64,000 nt of DNA from Streptomyces sp. A1277 (GTDB lineage Bacteria > Actinomycetota > Actinomycetes > Streptomycetales > Streptomycetaceae). Within the stretch, counting starts at the first letter, position 1, and each line of letters starts with the position of its first letter. The stretch covers positions 1 through 64,000 of the forward strand of contig NZ_SSBI01000026.1 in assembly GCF_004795015.1 (NCBI RefSeq). Reading direction: 5' to 3'. Positions 41,733-50,766 of this stretch are shown piece by piece. The position numbers and the translations under genes were made by a program. Under the pieces are notes generated by a model. It saw only the letters and a list, made by a program, of their open reading frames with translations, made no database searches and was not told the origin of the DNA.

Positions 41733-42905
41733 TCAGGAGCCGGCGTACTTGGCGTCGGCCGCCGGGTCCAGGGCCAGCCGGTAGCCGCGCTTGACCACGG
41801 TCTGGATCAGCCGGGGCGCCCCCAGCGCGGTGCGCAGCCTGGCCATCGCCGTCTCCACCGCGTGCTCGTCCGTACCGCTGCCGGGCAGGGCGCGCAGCAG
41901 GTCGGCGCGGGAGACCACCCAGCCGGGCCGGCGGGCCAGGGTGTGCAGCAGGGCCATCCCGGCGGGCGGCACCGCGCGCAGCTCGTCGTCGACCAGGACG
42001 GCGTGGCCGCGGATCTCGACGCGGTGGCCGGCGACGGGCAGCGTACGGGCGCGGGCGGGCAGTTCACGGCAGATGAGCTGGACGAGCGGGCCGAGCCGGA
42101 AGCGTTCCGGCTGGACGGTGTCGATGCCGCGCGCCTGCAACGGCACGGCGGTGACCGGGCCGACGCAGGCGGGTACGACGTCGCCGCGCAGGGCGGTCAC
42201 CACCTCGGCCAGCAGCCCGCGCTTCTCTGCCCGGCCCAGCAGCGAGGCGGCGGCAGGGGCGCTGGTGAAGGTCAGCGCGTCCAGGCCGCGCGCGACGGTG
42301 AGGTCCAGGATGCGGTCGAGGGGCGCGATGTCCTCCGGCGGCATCCAGCGGTAGACGGGGACGCCGACGACCTCGCCGCCCGCCTCGCGCAGCGACTCCA
42401 CGAAGCCGGGGAGGGGTTCGCCGTGCAGCTGGAGGGCGACGCGGCGGCCCCGGACGCCTTCCGCGAGGAGCCGTTCCAGCACCTCCGCCATGGACTCGGA
42501 CGCCGGTGACCATGCCTCGGTCAGCCCGGCGGCGCGGACCGCGCCTTTCACCTTGGGGCCGCGCGCCAGGAGTTCGACGCCGCGCAGGGTCTCCAGGAGC
42601 CGGTCCCCGATGCCCCAGCCGTCGGCGGCCTCGATCCAGCCCCGGAAGCCGATCGCGGTGGTCGCGACGACCACGTCCGGGGCGTCGGCGATCAGTTCCT
42701 CGGTGGCGGCGAGCAGTTCGCCGTCGTCGGCGAGCGGCACGATCCGCAGGGCCGGGGCGTGCGCCACGGTGGCGCCCCGGCGCCGCAGCAGCGTGTCCAG
42801 CTCCTCCGCCCGGCGCGCGGCGGTGACACCGACCGTGAAGCCCGAAAGGGGCCCGTGCCGCGCGTCGCCGTGCTGCCCGTCGTCGTGTTGTGCGTCGTCG
42901 TGCAT
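41733..42905 (-). CDS. hemD: uroporphyrinogen-III synthase fused to winged-helix DNA-binding domain
   Basis: A 390-residue fusion. Residues about 18-275 match uroporphyrinogen-III synthase (GFTVGVTAARRAEELDTLLRRRGA, RGPKVKGAVRAAGL, ALTFTSAPAAASLLGRAEKRG, VGPVTAVPLQARGI), which closes the tetrapyrrole ring. Residues about 285-385 are an OmpR/PhoB-type winged helix (VEIRGHAVLVDDELRAVPPAGMALLHTLARRPGWVVSRADLLRALPGS, VETAMARLRTALG, RLIQTVVKRGYRLAL). This fusion is known from Streptomyces, where it lies beside a nitrate porter gene. The fused domain may regulate nitrogen genes; inferred. The start ATG at 42905 lacks a strong site. Confidence 0.9.
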   Translation of the reverse strand: MHDDAQHDDGQHGDARHGPLSGFTVGVTAARRAEELDTLLRRRGATVAHAPALRIVPLADDGELLAATEELIADAPDVVVATTAIGFRGWIEAADGWGIGDRLLETLRGVELLARGPKVKGAVRAAGLTEAWSPASESMAEVLERLLAEGVRGRRVALQLHGEPLPGFVESLREAGGEVVGVPVYRWMPPEDIAPLDRILDLTVARGLDALTFTSAPAAASLLGRAEKRGLLAEVVTALRGDVVPACVGPVTAVPLQARGIDTVQPERFRLGPLVQLICRELPARARTLPVAGHRVEIRGHAVLVDDELRAVPPAGMALLHTLARRPGWVVSRADLLRALPGSGTDEHAVETAMARLRTALGAPRLIQTVVKRGYRLALDPAADAKYAGS

Positions 42906-43036
42906 AAGGTCTCTACCCGGCTCTCGTCCCGCTGCTGCTCGATGGTGCGGAGGACCGAGCCTGCCAACGCCGCGTGACAGACCCGGTTCAGCCGTATTTC
43001 CCGCTCGTTACGGCGCCGGGCGCCGCCCGTTCATCA

Positions 43037-43750
43037 TCACACCTCGGCGTGGCTGAGCTGCGGCTTCGCCGGGGCGGTCGCGGCGGGGCGAAGGTATACC
43101 GCCCAGGTGAGCGCGGAACACACCGCGTAGAAGGCGAGGAACGACCAGAACGCGGCCGTTCCCGCGCCCGAGGTCTGGAAGGACTGCCGGAAGGCCGGGT
43201 TGACGGCGAGCCCGCCGAGCGCCCCGACCGCGCCGATCAGGCCCATCGCCGCCCCGGACAGCCGCCCCCGGGCCGCCGCCTCCTCGCCGCGCAGCCCCTG
43301 GGCGAGGGCCTGGGCGTGGAAGATGCCGGGGATCATCTTGTACGTCGAGCCGTTGCCGAGCCCGGTGAGCGCGGAGACGGCCAGGAAGGCGGCGTACGAG
43401 GTCCCCGGCTTCATCACCACGAGGGCGGCGAGCGTCGGTACCAGCAGGGTGAGCGCGCTGAACACCGTCCAGTTCCGGCCACCGAACCGGGCCACCGCGG
43501 AGGTGTACGGCGCCCGGGCGAGGGCCCCGACCAGCGTCGCGGTGGAGATCAGGAAGGGCTGGCCGGCCGGGTCCACCCCGTACTCCGGTCCCATGAACAG
43601 GACCATCACCGACCACAGGGTCCACACCGAGAAGCCGATGTGCTCGGACAGGACGGAGAACCAGAGGTTGCGGCGCACGATCCGCTCGCCGCCCTGGCGC
43701 CAGAAGGTCTCGTCCTCCGGGTCCCGGTGCTCGATCCAATGGCCGGCCAT
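43037..43750 (-). pseudogene. internally deleted NarK/NasA nitrate-nitrite porter
   Basis: An open frame of 238 codons (start ATG 43750) with N-terminal features of the Streptomyces nitrate porter (MAGHWIEHRDPEDETFW, SEHIGFSVWTLWSVMVLFMGPEYGVDP, GGRNWTVFSA) and C-terminal features (LTGLGNGSTYKMIPGIF, LSGAAMGLIGAVGALGGL, FWSFLAFYAVCS). The family's usual length is about 440-460 residues and 12 helices; the first nitrate signature (GGGNFASSM-type) and about 220 residues are missing. The joint lies in LTGLGNGSTYK, where both signatures share G-x-G, consistent with in-frame recombination between the internal repeats. It lacks half its helices and is probably non-functional. Confidence 0.82.
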
Positions 43751-43845
43751 CGCGCGCCTCCACCGGGTGCTCGGGGGTGTTGTCCCGAACCTGGGAAGCG
43801 CGCGTTTCGGTGCGGTGCCGCGAGGTGACCGGTGGGCAACCTTGC

Positions 43846-43875
43846 TCTCACCGGGCCGGGGCCGGCCCGGTGAGA
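43846..43875. terminator. hairpin terminator of the mat operon
   Basis: A 12-bp perfect stem (TCTCACCGGGCC with its complement) and 6-nt loop lies 5 nt after the acyltransferase stop (43881, minus strand). The 130-nt gap beyond it is the upstream region of the porter. Confidence 0.75.
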
Positions 43876-43880
43876 AGAGG

Positions 43881-45260
43881 TCAGTGCCGGGCGCGGGGCC
43901 TGGCCGCCCCGTTGGGCCAGAGCCGCGGGCGGCGCTTGGCGGCGACGTCCTCGACCCAGCCGACGGCGAGGATCATCAGCCCTATCAGCGGCCAGATGAG
44001 GATCAGCGCCAGCGTGTTGTACGAGGCGTCGATGTACGTGCCGAGGTGGTCGCCGACCCACGGCACGTCCCACAGCAGGTCGATGATCGGGAAGGCGGCC
44101 ATCAGCAGCAGGTTGTGCCAGAGGTAGATGGTCACCGCCCGGTTGTTGGCGAGCGTGACCAGGCTGTCCCAGGCCGCCAGCCGGCCCGGCAGCTCCCGCC
44201 AGGAGGGCGCGTACTGGAGCAGGATCACGCAGAAGCCCAGCGACCAGGTGGCCTGGGCGAGCGGGATCTCGTCCAGGTTCCAGCCCTCCTCGGTGAGGTG
44301 GCCCGAGCCCCACCACAGGGCGAAGGCCATGAGGATCGCGGCGAGCGAGACCGAGAGGTAGCGCGGAACGGTCTTCAGCAGCCCGTCGTTGTGCGCGAAG
44401 CCGAGGATCCAGCAGGAGCCGAACACCGCGAAGTCGACCAGCCCCTCACCGGCCGTGCCGGGCACGGTGACCAGGCCGGTGCCGATGACGGCGGTGAGCC
44501 CGATCGGAGCGAGCAGCGTCACCCAGGGCAGCTTCCGGAACGCCTTCAGCAGCAGCGGGGAGGCCAGCACGAACCACAGGTAGGCGCGGATGTACCAGAG
44601 CGGCCCGATCGCCTGCTCGGCCCAGGAGGTCTCCAGGAAGCCGCCCTCGGAGCCGTTCTCCCAGGGGAAGGGCGGTGTGCCGACCGGGAAGACGTAGCAG
44701 GCCAGCTTGAGGAACCACCAGATGCCCTCCTCCCGCACCGGCTTCCAGCCGAGCAGGAAGACCACCGGTACGGCGACCGCGGCGAACGCCCACATCGGCG
44801 GCAGCAGCCTGCGCACCCGGCTGCGGATGACGCTCCACGCGGGCCGCGACAGCGAGCGGGCCATCAGCGAGCCGGCCAGGGCGAACATGACGCCCATGGA
44901 CGGGAAGACGACGGTCAGCCACGCCCAGCCGAAGAGGTGGAAGACCACGACACGGACCAGCGCGACGGCCCGCAGCAGGTCGAGGTAGCGGTCCCGGCCG
45001 CCCTTGGCCGGCGCCGGGGCGGGCTCCGGCTCGGGGGCGGGCGCGAGCGTCGCCGCGGGCGCCGGCTCCTGGAACCGGGGCTCCGGCTCCTGGACCCACG
45101 GTGCCGGCTCCTGGACCCAGGGCTCGGGCTGCCGGGCCCACGGCGCCGGGTCGGCCGGCGGCCGCGCCCACTCCTGCGGCCGCTGCGCCGGGAAGGGCAC
45201 GGTGTGCGGCTCCCCGTGCGGCTGCTGCGGATACGCGGAGGGGTAGTCCGGGTGGGTCAT
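43881..45260 (-). CDS. acyltransferase 3 family membrane protein with Pro-rich N-terminus
   Basis: A 459-residue membrane O-acyltransferase. Residues 1-85 are Pro/Gln/Glu-rich and disordered (repeats of P-W-V-Q-E-P). The transmembrane domain, with about 10 helices, starts at DRYLDLLRAVALVRVVVFHLFGW, the typical acyltransferase-3 opening with the RxxxxxxVxxxH motif, and ends in the short KRRPRLWPN tail. The family transfers acyl groups to exported polysaccharides or lipids. Its ATG overlaps the matB stop (45257-45260), so the two are translationally coupled; it may acylate the matAB glycan. This role is inferred. Confidence 0.85.
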   Translation of the reverse strand: MTHPDYPSAYPQQPHGEPHTVPFPAQRPQEWARPPADPAPWARQPEPWVQEPAPWVQEPEPRFQEPAPAATLAPAPEPEPAPAPAKGGRDRYLDLLRAVALVRVVVFHLFGWAWLTVVFPSMGVMFALAGSLMARSLSRPAWSVIRSRVRRLLPPMWAFAAVAVPVVFLLGWKPVREEGIWWFLKLACYVFPVGTPPFPWENGSEGGFLETSWAEQAIGPLWYIRAYLWFVLASPLLLKAFRKLPWVTLLAPIGLTAVIGTGLVTVPGTAGEGLVDFAVFGSCWILGFAHNDGLLKTVPRYLSVSLAAILMAFALWWGSGHLTEEGWNLDEIPLAQATWSLGFCVILLQYAPSWRELPGRLAAWDSLVTLANNRAVTIYLWHNLLLMAAFPIIDLLWDVPWVGDHLGTYIDASYNTLALILIWPLIGLMILAVGWVEDVAAKRRPRLWPNGAARPRARH

Positions 45261-47452
45261 GCGACGGGCCTCCGGTCGTTGCTGCGCCTGCTCTGGGAAG
45301 GCACCGAACCGGGCGCCTCGACGACCCCGGTCCGGCGCAGCTTCTGCCAGCGCAGCCGGCCGCCGGTGAGAGCGGTGATCCAGGACTGGAGCAGCACCAC
45401 GTACATGAGCTGCCGGTAGAGGACCTGCTGGAGGGGCAGCGAGATCAGATGGGTCATGCGCTCCCGGTCGAGCCGGAAGGCGTACGCGGCGCAGACGAGC
45501 TGCACCCCGAGGACGCCGAGCCAGGCGATGACGGTCTTCTCGGTGGGGCCGAAGACGATCCCGTACAGCAGGAAGACGTCGATGAGGGGGGCGAGGAGCG
45601 GGGCGACGACCATGAACAGGGCAACGAAGGGCAGCCCGACGCGGCCGAAGCGGCCCGAGGGCCCGCGCTCGATGACCGCGCGGCGGTGCTTCCAGATCGC
45701 CTGCATGGTGCCGTACGACCACCGGTAGCGCTGCGACCAGAGCTGTTGGACGGTCTCCGGCGCCTCGGTCCAGGCGCGGGCGTTCTCCGCGTACACGACG
45801 CGCCAGCCGTCCCGGTGCAGGGCCATGGTGACGTCGGTGTCCTCGGCGAGGGTGTCCTCGCTCATGCCGCCGATGCGGTCCAGCGCGTCCCGGCGGAACG
45901 CCCCGACCGCGCCGGGGATGGTGGGCATGCAGCGCAGCAGGTCGTACATGCGGCGGTCGAGGTTGAAGCCCATCACGTACTCGATGTGCTGCCAGGCGCC
46001 GATGAGCGAGTCGCGGTTTCCGACCTTGGCGTTGCCGGCGACGGCCCCGACGCGCGGGTCGGCGAAGGGCTGCACCAGCTCGCGGACGGTGGACGGCTCG
46101 AAGACCGTGTCGCCGTCCATCATCACGATGATGTCGTTGCGGGCGTGCGCGATGCCGTTGTTCAGGGCGGCGGGCTTGCCCGCGTTGCGCTGGCGCACCA
46201 CCCGGACGTTCGGCAGGCGCATCCGCTGGACGATGTCCGCGGTGTCGTCCGTGGAGCCGTCGTCGATCACGATGACTTCGACCGGATAGTCACTTGCCAC
46301 GAGCGAGTGCACCGTGTTAGCGATGCACTTGCTCTCGTTGTACGCGGGCACCAGGACGGTCACCGGGCGGGTGAGCGGTTCGCCCCAGCGGAAGCCGCGT
46401 CCGCGGACCCGGCGGGCGTGCGCGAAGGACAGCAGCAGCATCAGCCCGAAGCGGGCGAAGACCAGCACACCGATGACCGCGAGGCCGGCCACCATCACAT
46501 CGGTGATGTGGTCCGAGACGTCCACGGCGTAGACGAACGCCTTGCCCTTCCACAGGTCGAACCCGGTGACCGGGGTGTGCGCGCTGGGGGCGCCGAGGGC
46601 GTCGGTCAGGTTGGCGAACGTATAGCCCTGCTCCTGCATCTTCGGCAGGAACTTCCCCAGGGCGGTGACGGTCTGCGACCGGTCGCCTCCGGAGTCGTGC
46701 ATCAGGATGATCGCGCCCTTGCCGTGCTTGGGCGTGGCACGCTTGATGATCGCCCTGACGCCAGGCCGCTTCCAGTCCTCGCTGTCGGTGTTGTTGACGA
46801 CGGTGAGGTAGCCGCGGCTGCCCACGTACTGGGTGACCGGCCAGGACTTGTTGTCCATGGCGTCGGCGTACGAGGAGTAGGGCGGCCGGAACAGCGAGGT
46901 GCGGATGCCGGCCGCGCCCGCGAGCACCAGCTGGTTCTGGGACAGCTCCCAGTCGATGCGGCCGGTGGACTGGTAGGAGAGGTCGGGGTGGTTGAAGGTG
47001 TGCAGCCCGACCTCGTGGCCCTCCTTGACCATGCGCTCGACCAGGTCCGGATAGCGCGAGGCCATGGTGCCGGTGACGAAGAAGACGCCGTGGGCGTGGT
47101 ACTTCTTCAGCTCGTCCAGCACCTTCGGCGTCCACTCCGGGTCCGGGCCGTCGTCGAAGGTCAGCACGATCTTGTGGTCCGGGATGCGCAGGGTCTTCGC
47201 GGGCTCGGTGGTGCTCCGTGCGTCGATGACCGGCCCGCCCTCCAGCACCTGTTCGGGCACCCGGTCGGTGGCGACCGGCGGCCGGATGCGGTGGTCGGCG
47301 AGGATTTCGCTGTGCACGTAGCCGCGCAGCATCAGCATGGCGAGCAGGGCAACGAGAAACAGGAGCGGCAGCATGTAGCGCATGGGAAGTCTGCGCCGGT
47401 TCTGCTTCTTCCTGTGGTTGTTGCGCCTGCCCCGGGGGGCAGGAGAGGTCAT
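45257..47452 (-). CDS. matB: MatB-like bifunctional polysaccharide deacetylase/glycosyltransferase
   Basis: A 731-residue membrane protein. After a positively charged start and one helix (27-42, MLPLLFLVALLAMLMLRGY) there is an extracytoplasmic polysaccharide deacetylase domain (90-280): metal-site motifs TFDDGPD (D100-D101), HTFNHPD (H151, H155) and RPPYSSY. Membrane helices at about 330-365 lead to a GT2 synthase domain (VTVLVPAYNESK, IDDGSTDD, MMDGDTVFEP, EDTDVT, QRYRW). This combination makes and deacetylates beta-1,6-poly-GlcNAc. It matches MatB of S. coelicolor/S. lividans (SCO2962-type), needed for pellet formation. Starts one codon after the matA stop. Confidence 0.9.
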   Translation of the reverse strand: MTSPAPRGRRNNHRKKQNRRRLPMRYMLPLLFLVALLAMLMLRGYVHSEILADHRIRPPVATDRVPEQVLEGGPVIDARSTTEPAKTLRIPDHKIVLTFDDGPDPEWTPKVLDELKKYHAHGVFFVTGTMASRYPDLVERMVKEGHEVGLHTFNHPDLSYQSTGRIDWELSQNQLVLAGAAGIRTSLFRPPYSSYADAMDNKSWPVTQYVGSRGYLTVVNNTDSEDWKRPGVRAIIKRATPKHGKGAIILMHDSGGDRSQTVTALGKFLPKMQEQGYTFANLTDALGAPSAHTPVTGFDLWKGKAFVYAVDVSDHITDVMVAGLAVIGVLVFARFGLMLLLSFAHARRVRGRGFRWGEPLTRPVTVLVPAYNESKCIANTVHSLVASDYPVEVIVIDDGSTDDTADIVQRMRLPNVRVVRQRNAGKPAALNNGIAHARNDIIVMMDGDTVFEPSTVRELVQPFADPRVGAVAGNAKVGNRDSLIGAWQHIEYVMGFNLDRRMYDLLRCMPTIPGAVGAFRRDALDRIGGMSEDTLAEDTDVTMALHRDGWRVVYAENARAWTEAPETVQQLWSQRYRWSYGTMQAIWKHRRAVIERGPSGRFGRVGLPFVALFMVVAPLLAPLIDVFLLYGIVFGPTEKTVIAWLGVLGVQLVCAAYAFRLDRERMTHLISLPLQQVLYRQLMYVVLLQSWITALTGGRLRWQKLRRTGVVEAPGSVPSQSRRSNDRRPVA

Positions 47453-48151
47453 CTAGTTGGCGCCTTCTCGTTCTTGCGCGGGCGGGTCCGGGGACTCGGC
47501 GGTGGGAGACGTGGTGCCGGGGGCCGGCGGGTCCGGATCGGTGACCGGGGTGCCGGCGTCGGCGGGCTGCCCCGAGGCCGTCGTCTCCCCGGCCGGTGTG
47601 CTGCCGCCGCTGCTCCCGGCGGTGCCCGTGTCGCCCTTCGGCGGGACGCGGGTCGAGGCGGAGGAGCTGGCCCCCGGGGCCGTGGAGCGTTCGGTGCCGG
47701 TTCCGCCGGGCAGGGCCGCGCTGCCCTGCGGCTGCGGGGCGGACGGCGAGGTGCTGGTGCCCGTGCCGGCGGATGCCCCGGTGCTGGGGCTCGCGCCGGG
47801 CGAGGCGGGCGCCTGCACCTCTTCCGTCTTCTGGTGCTCCTCGTGGCCGGAGATCGGGAGGGACGGCGCGCTTGAGTTGCCGCCGAGCATGGCGATGACC
47901 AGGGTCACCGCGTAACAGACGAAGACCGCGGCCAGGACCCATCCGACCCGGCGCAGCGTCTTGCCGCGCCGGCCGCTCTCGTCGACGAAGACGGGGCCGT
48001 CGGAGCCATCCGGAGCGCTGGGTTCCGGGAGGAGCTCGGAGAGCTGCCGCCCCAGGCCGTCCAGCTGAATGGTGACTTCGTTCGGCTCGTGTGTGTGCCC
48101 TGCATGGGCACCTTCACGCCAAGTTTCCACTGTTGTACACACTTCCCCCAC
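47453..48151 (-). CDS. matA: MatA-like membrane protein with Ser/Pro-rich extracellular part
   Basis: A 232-residue protein: cytoplasmic N-terminus (1-65), a membrane segment at about 70-92 (VGWVLAAVFVCYAVTLVIAMLGG), then a low-complexity Ser/Thr/Pro/Gly-rich tail. It lies directly before matB (its stop at 47453 abuts the matB start at 47452), as matA does in Streptomyces, where MatAB produce the extracellular poly-GlcNAc that glues hyphae into pellets. The start is the GTG at 48151 in the longest homologous frame; GTGs at 48142 and 48130 are alternatives. Specific function unknown; probably an accessory of the MatB synthase. Confidence 0.75.
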   Translation of the reverse strand: MGEVCTTVETWREGAHAGHTHEPNEVTIQLDGLGRQLSELLPEPSAPDGSDGPVFVDESGRRGKTLRRVGWVLAAVFVCYAVTLVIAMLGGNSSAPSLPISGHEEHQKTEEVQAPASPGASPSTGASAGTGTSTSPSAPQPQGSAALPGGTGTERSTAPGASSSASTRVPPKGDTGTAGSSGGSTPAGETTASGQPADAGTPVTDPDPPAPGTTSPTAESPDPPAQEREGAN

Positions 48152-48496
48152 TCAGGACCGGGTGCGCACAACTGACCGGTCGTGTGTCTCCGGACGGCCC
48201 CCACCCTGCCCACGAGCCCCTTACCACGTGCACCCGGTCCATGAATGTAGCGCACGCCGGGGACAGCCCGAGCCCGCTGACCGGTGTTGTTCGTCATGAG
48301 AGATACATCTGTTTTCGAACCGTGCTGCGGCCACCGGCCCCCGCGGGTGAGCGGCGGGAGCGCGCCCCGGGCGCGCACGCCGGGCGCGCACTCCCTCACG
48401 CCGTGCGGGCCGGACCGGCCGGCACGGACGCGCGGGCGCGCAACGCGAGAACCCCGCTGCCGGGTGGCAACGGGGTCCTCGTTCACATGGGAATTG
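48152..48496. other. gap upstream of matA with ssrA terminator (48449-48478)
   Basis: No gene is seen. Near the right end the minus strand carries GGACCCCGTTGCC-ACCC-GGCAGCGGGGTTC, a 12-bp stem with one mismatch, which fits a terminator of ssrA (3' end about 48497). The rest presumably holds the matA promoter; no clear box was found. Confidence 0.5.
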
Positions 48497-48881
48497 TGGA
48501 GATGGCGGGAATCGAACCCGCGTCCAACGGTGCGGAACCAGGGCTTCTCCGAGTGCAGTCCGCTGCGCTTTTCTCGGCCTCGGAGGTCACGCGGACAAGC
48601 CTCCGACAGGCCCAGTCACTGTTTGATTTCCTTCAGAGACCCGTGACCGGACTCAGAAGTTTAGATCCCTTGATGATGCCAGGATCCGGGTCGGGATCAC
48701 CCCCGGGCTGACACTCCGCAGAGTCTTCGCTCAGCTGCTGATTAGGCAGCGAGGGCGAAGGCGGAGGAATCGCGCTTGGAATTGGCGATTATTGGTTGCG
48801 ACATATGGTTTACGAGATCATTGCCGCTTCCTCGACTCGCTTCCCCTGCTTCGACATCCGCTGTCGAAACCGATCATCCCC
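48497..48881 (-). ncRNA. ssrA: transfer-messenger RNA (tmRNA)
   Basis: About 385 nt. The 5' end GGGGATG pairs with CATCTCC at the 3' end, and the 3' part folds into the tRNA-like T-arm (GCGGGTTCGATTCCCGC); the CCA is not encoded (A-C-A follows). The tag-encoding frame is at 48742-48786: ANSKRDSSAFALAA then stop, close to the ANTKRDSSSFALAA tag known for Streptomyces. Together with SmpB it frees stalled ribosomes and tags incomplete proteins for degradation. smpB ends 122 nt upstream on the same strand. Confidence 0.95.
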
Positions 48882-49003
48882 ATGTTGATTTTTCAAAGGT
48901 GGTACACACCCTCGCTGGGGTGCAGTGCCATCGTACGTGACCAACGCACGACGATGCCAGCGTATTCCTGCCGGACCGGCCGACGGCCGGTGCCGGGTCC
49001 CGC

Positions 49004-49492
49004 TCAGGCGCTCCGCTGACGGCGGCGGGCCGCCGCGACCGCGCGGTTCGTCTCCCTGGTGTCCTGCTTCTCGCGCAGCGTCTGACGCTTGTCGTACTCC
49101 TTCTTGCCCTTCGCGAGCGCGATCTCGGCCTTGACCCGGCCGTCCCGGAAGTACAGGGCGAGCGGCACGATCGTGTGACCGGTCTCCTGCGCCTTCGACT
49201 CCAGCTTGTCGATCTCGGCCCGGTGCATCAGCAGCTTGCGCTTGCGCTTGGCGGAGTGGTTGGTCCAGGTGCCCTGGACGTACTCCGGGACGTGGATGTT
49301 GTGCAGCCACGCCTCGCCGCCGTCGATCTGGACGAAGCCGTCGACCAGGGACGCCCGGCCCAGACGCAGCGATTTGACCTCGGTGCCCATGAGCACGAGG
49401 CCGCACTCGTAGGTGTCGAGGATGGTGTAGTCGTGGCGCGCCTTCTTGTTCTGCGCGATGAGCTTGCGCCCGGTGTCCTTTTCCTTAGCCAT
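49004..49492 (-). CDS. smpB: SsrA-binding protein
   Basis: A 162-residue tmRNA-binding protein. OB-fold features: NKKARHDYTILDTYECGLVLMGTEVKSLRLGRASLVDGFVQI, then HNIHVPEYVQGTWTNHSAKRKRKLLMH and the conserved C-terminal ALAKGKKEYDKRQTLREKQDTRE tail that enters the mRNA channel. Starts at ATG 49492. Encoded between the S41 protease gene (stop 49511, 18 nt upstream) and ssrA on the same strand. Confidence 0.97.
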   Translation of the reverse strand: MAKEKDTGRKLIAQNKKARHDYTILDTYECGLVLMGTEVKSLRLGRASLVDGFVQIDGGEAWLHNIHVPEYVQGTWTNHSAKRKRKLLMHRAEIDKLESKAQETGHTIVPLALYFRDGRVKAEIALAKGKKEYDKRQTLREKQDTRETNRAVAAARRRQRSA

Positions 49493-49510
49493 AGTGCGGC
49501 CATTTTCGCA

Positions 49511-50698
49511 CTAAGACCCGCCCCCGAGGCCACTCAATACCGTCTCGGCCCGTTCCTGGGCCCGCGAGCTGACCGCCAGGTCCGGTGTGATGCCCTTGCC
49601 GTCGACCCCGCGCCCGGCCGGGGTGCGGTAGTGGCCCACGGTCAGCTCGGCCACCGAACCGCCGGCCAGCTTGCTCGGCATCTGGACGGAGCCCTTGCCG
49701 AAGGTGCGCGAGCCGACCGTGACCGCGCGGCCCCGGTCCTGGAGGGCGCCCGTCACCAGCTCGGCCGCGCTCATGGTGCCGCCGTCGACCAGGACGACGA
49801 CGGGGCGCTCCGTGTCGCCGCCCGCCCGCGCGTACAGGGCGCGCTGCTCGCCGTGCACGTCGTACGTGGCGACCAGGCCGCCGTCCAGGAAGGCGGAGGC
49901 CGCGGTGACCGCCTCGGTGACGAGCCCGCCCGGGTTGCCGCGCAGGTCCAGCAGCACCCCGGCGCCCGCCGGTGCCCGGCGGACCGCGTCGCGCACCGCC
50001 GCGCCCGAGCCCTTGGTGAACGAGCCGACCTCGATCAGCACGGCCCCGGACGCCCCGGAGCCCTCCGCCCCGATCCGCCGCACGGTCACCGCCTCGACGG
50101 CGAGCCGGGCCCGGCGCAGCGTCTCGGTCCGGGTGACGCTCCCGCGCCGGACGCCCAGGCGCACCGTGCTCCCCGCCGTGGCGGCGGTGGCGTCACCGCG
50201 CAGCAGGGCCACCACGTCGGAGACCGGCAGGCGGTCGACGCGGCGTCCGTCGACCGTGCGGAGCAGGTCGCCGGCGCGGATGCCCGCCCGCTCGGCCGGA
50301 CTGCCCGGCTGGACGCGGGAGACGGAGACCTGGCCGTCGGCGGAGCGCCGGGCGGCGAGCCCGACGCCGGTGTACGTGCCGTCGAGGGCCTGCTCGAACT
50401 CCTGGTACTCCCGCTCGTCGTAGACGGCGCCCCAGCGGTCACCGCTGCGGCTGACGACCTCCTCGGCCGCCTCCGTACCGGACTTGCCGTCGGCGACCGC
50501 CTCGGCGGCGGCCTCGGCCACCGCGTCGCGGTCGGCGGTGGCGGCCACGGACCGGGCGTGCACCGGGGGTTCCGGTTTCTCCCCGTAGGGCAGCGCACCG
50601 GTCGCGGCCCCGGCGGCGAGAACGCTCGCGAAGACCAACGTCAGGGCCGCCCCGCGGCGCAGACCGCGGGGCCCGACGCGACACTCGGGGTCCGGCAT
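49511..50698 (-). CDS. carboxy-terminal processing peptidase (S41)
   Basis: A 395-residue exported protease. A signal peptide or anchor (13-35, LRRGAALTLVFASVLAAGAATGALP) precedes a PDZ domain (about 118-190, VQPGSPAERAGIRAGDLLRTVDGRRV) and an S41 catalytic domain. The dyad is Ser310 (DGGTMSAAEL) and Lys335 (RTFGKGSVQ), 25 residues apart, as in C-terminal processing proteases. Adjacent to ftsX on the same strand (68-nt gap), a common order in actinobacteria. It probably degrades or trims periplasmic proteins with exposed C-termini; its link to FtsEX is positional. Confidence 0.92.
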   Translation of the reverse strand: MPDPECRVGPRGLRRGAALTLVFASVLAAGAATGALPYGEKPEPPVHARSVAATADRDAVAEAAAEAVADGKSGTEAAEEVVSRSGDRWGAVYDEREYQEFEQALDGTYTGVGLAARRSADGQVSVSRVQPGSPAERAGIRAGDLLRTVDGRRVDRLPVSDVVALLRGDATAATAGSTVRLGVRRGSVTRTETLRRARLAVEAVTVRRIGAEGSGASGAVLIEVGSFTKGSGAAVRDAVRRAPAGAGVLLDLRGNPGGLVTEAVTAASAFLDGGLVATYDVHGEQRALYARAGGDTERPVVVLVDGGTMSAAELVTGALQDRGRAVTVGSRTFGKGSVQMPSKLAGGSVAELTVGHYRTPAGRGVDGKGITPDLAVSSRAQERAETVLSGLGGGS

Positions 50699-50766
50699 GG
50701 CGCCGATTCTAGGACAACGTCCCGGGGGCGCATGGCGGGTTGGCCACGCGCCTCACGGGGCGCACA

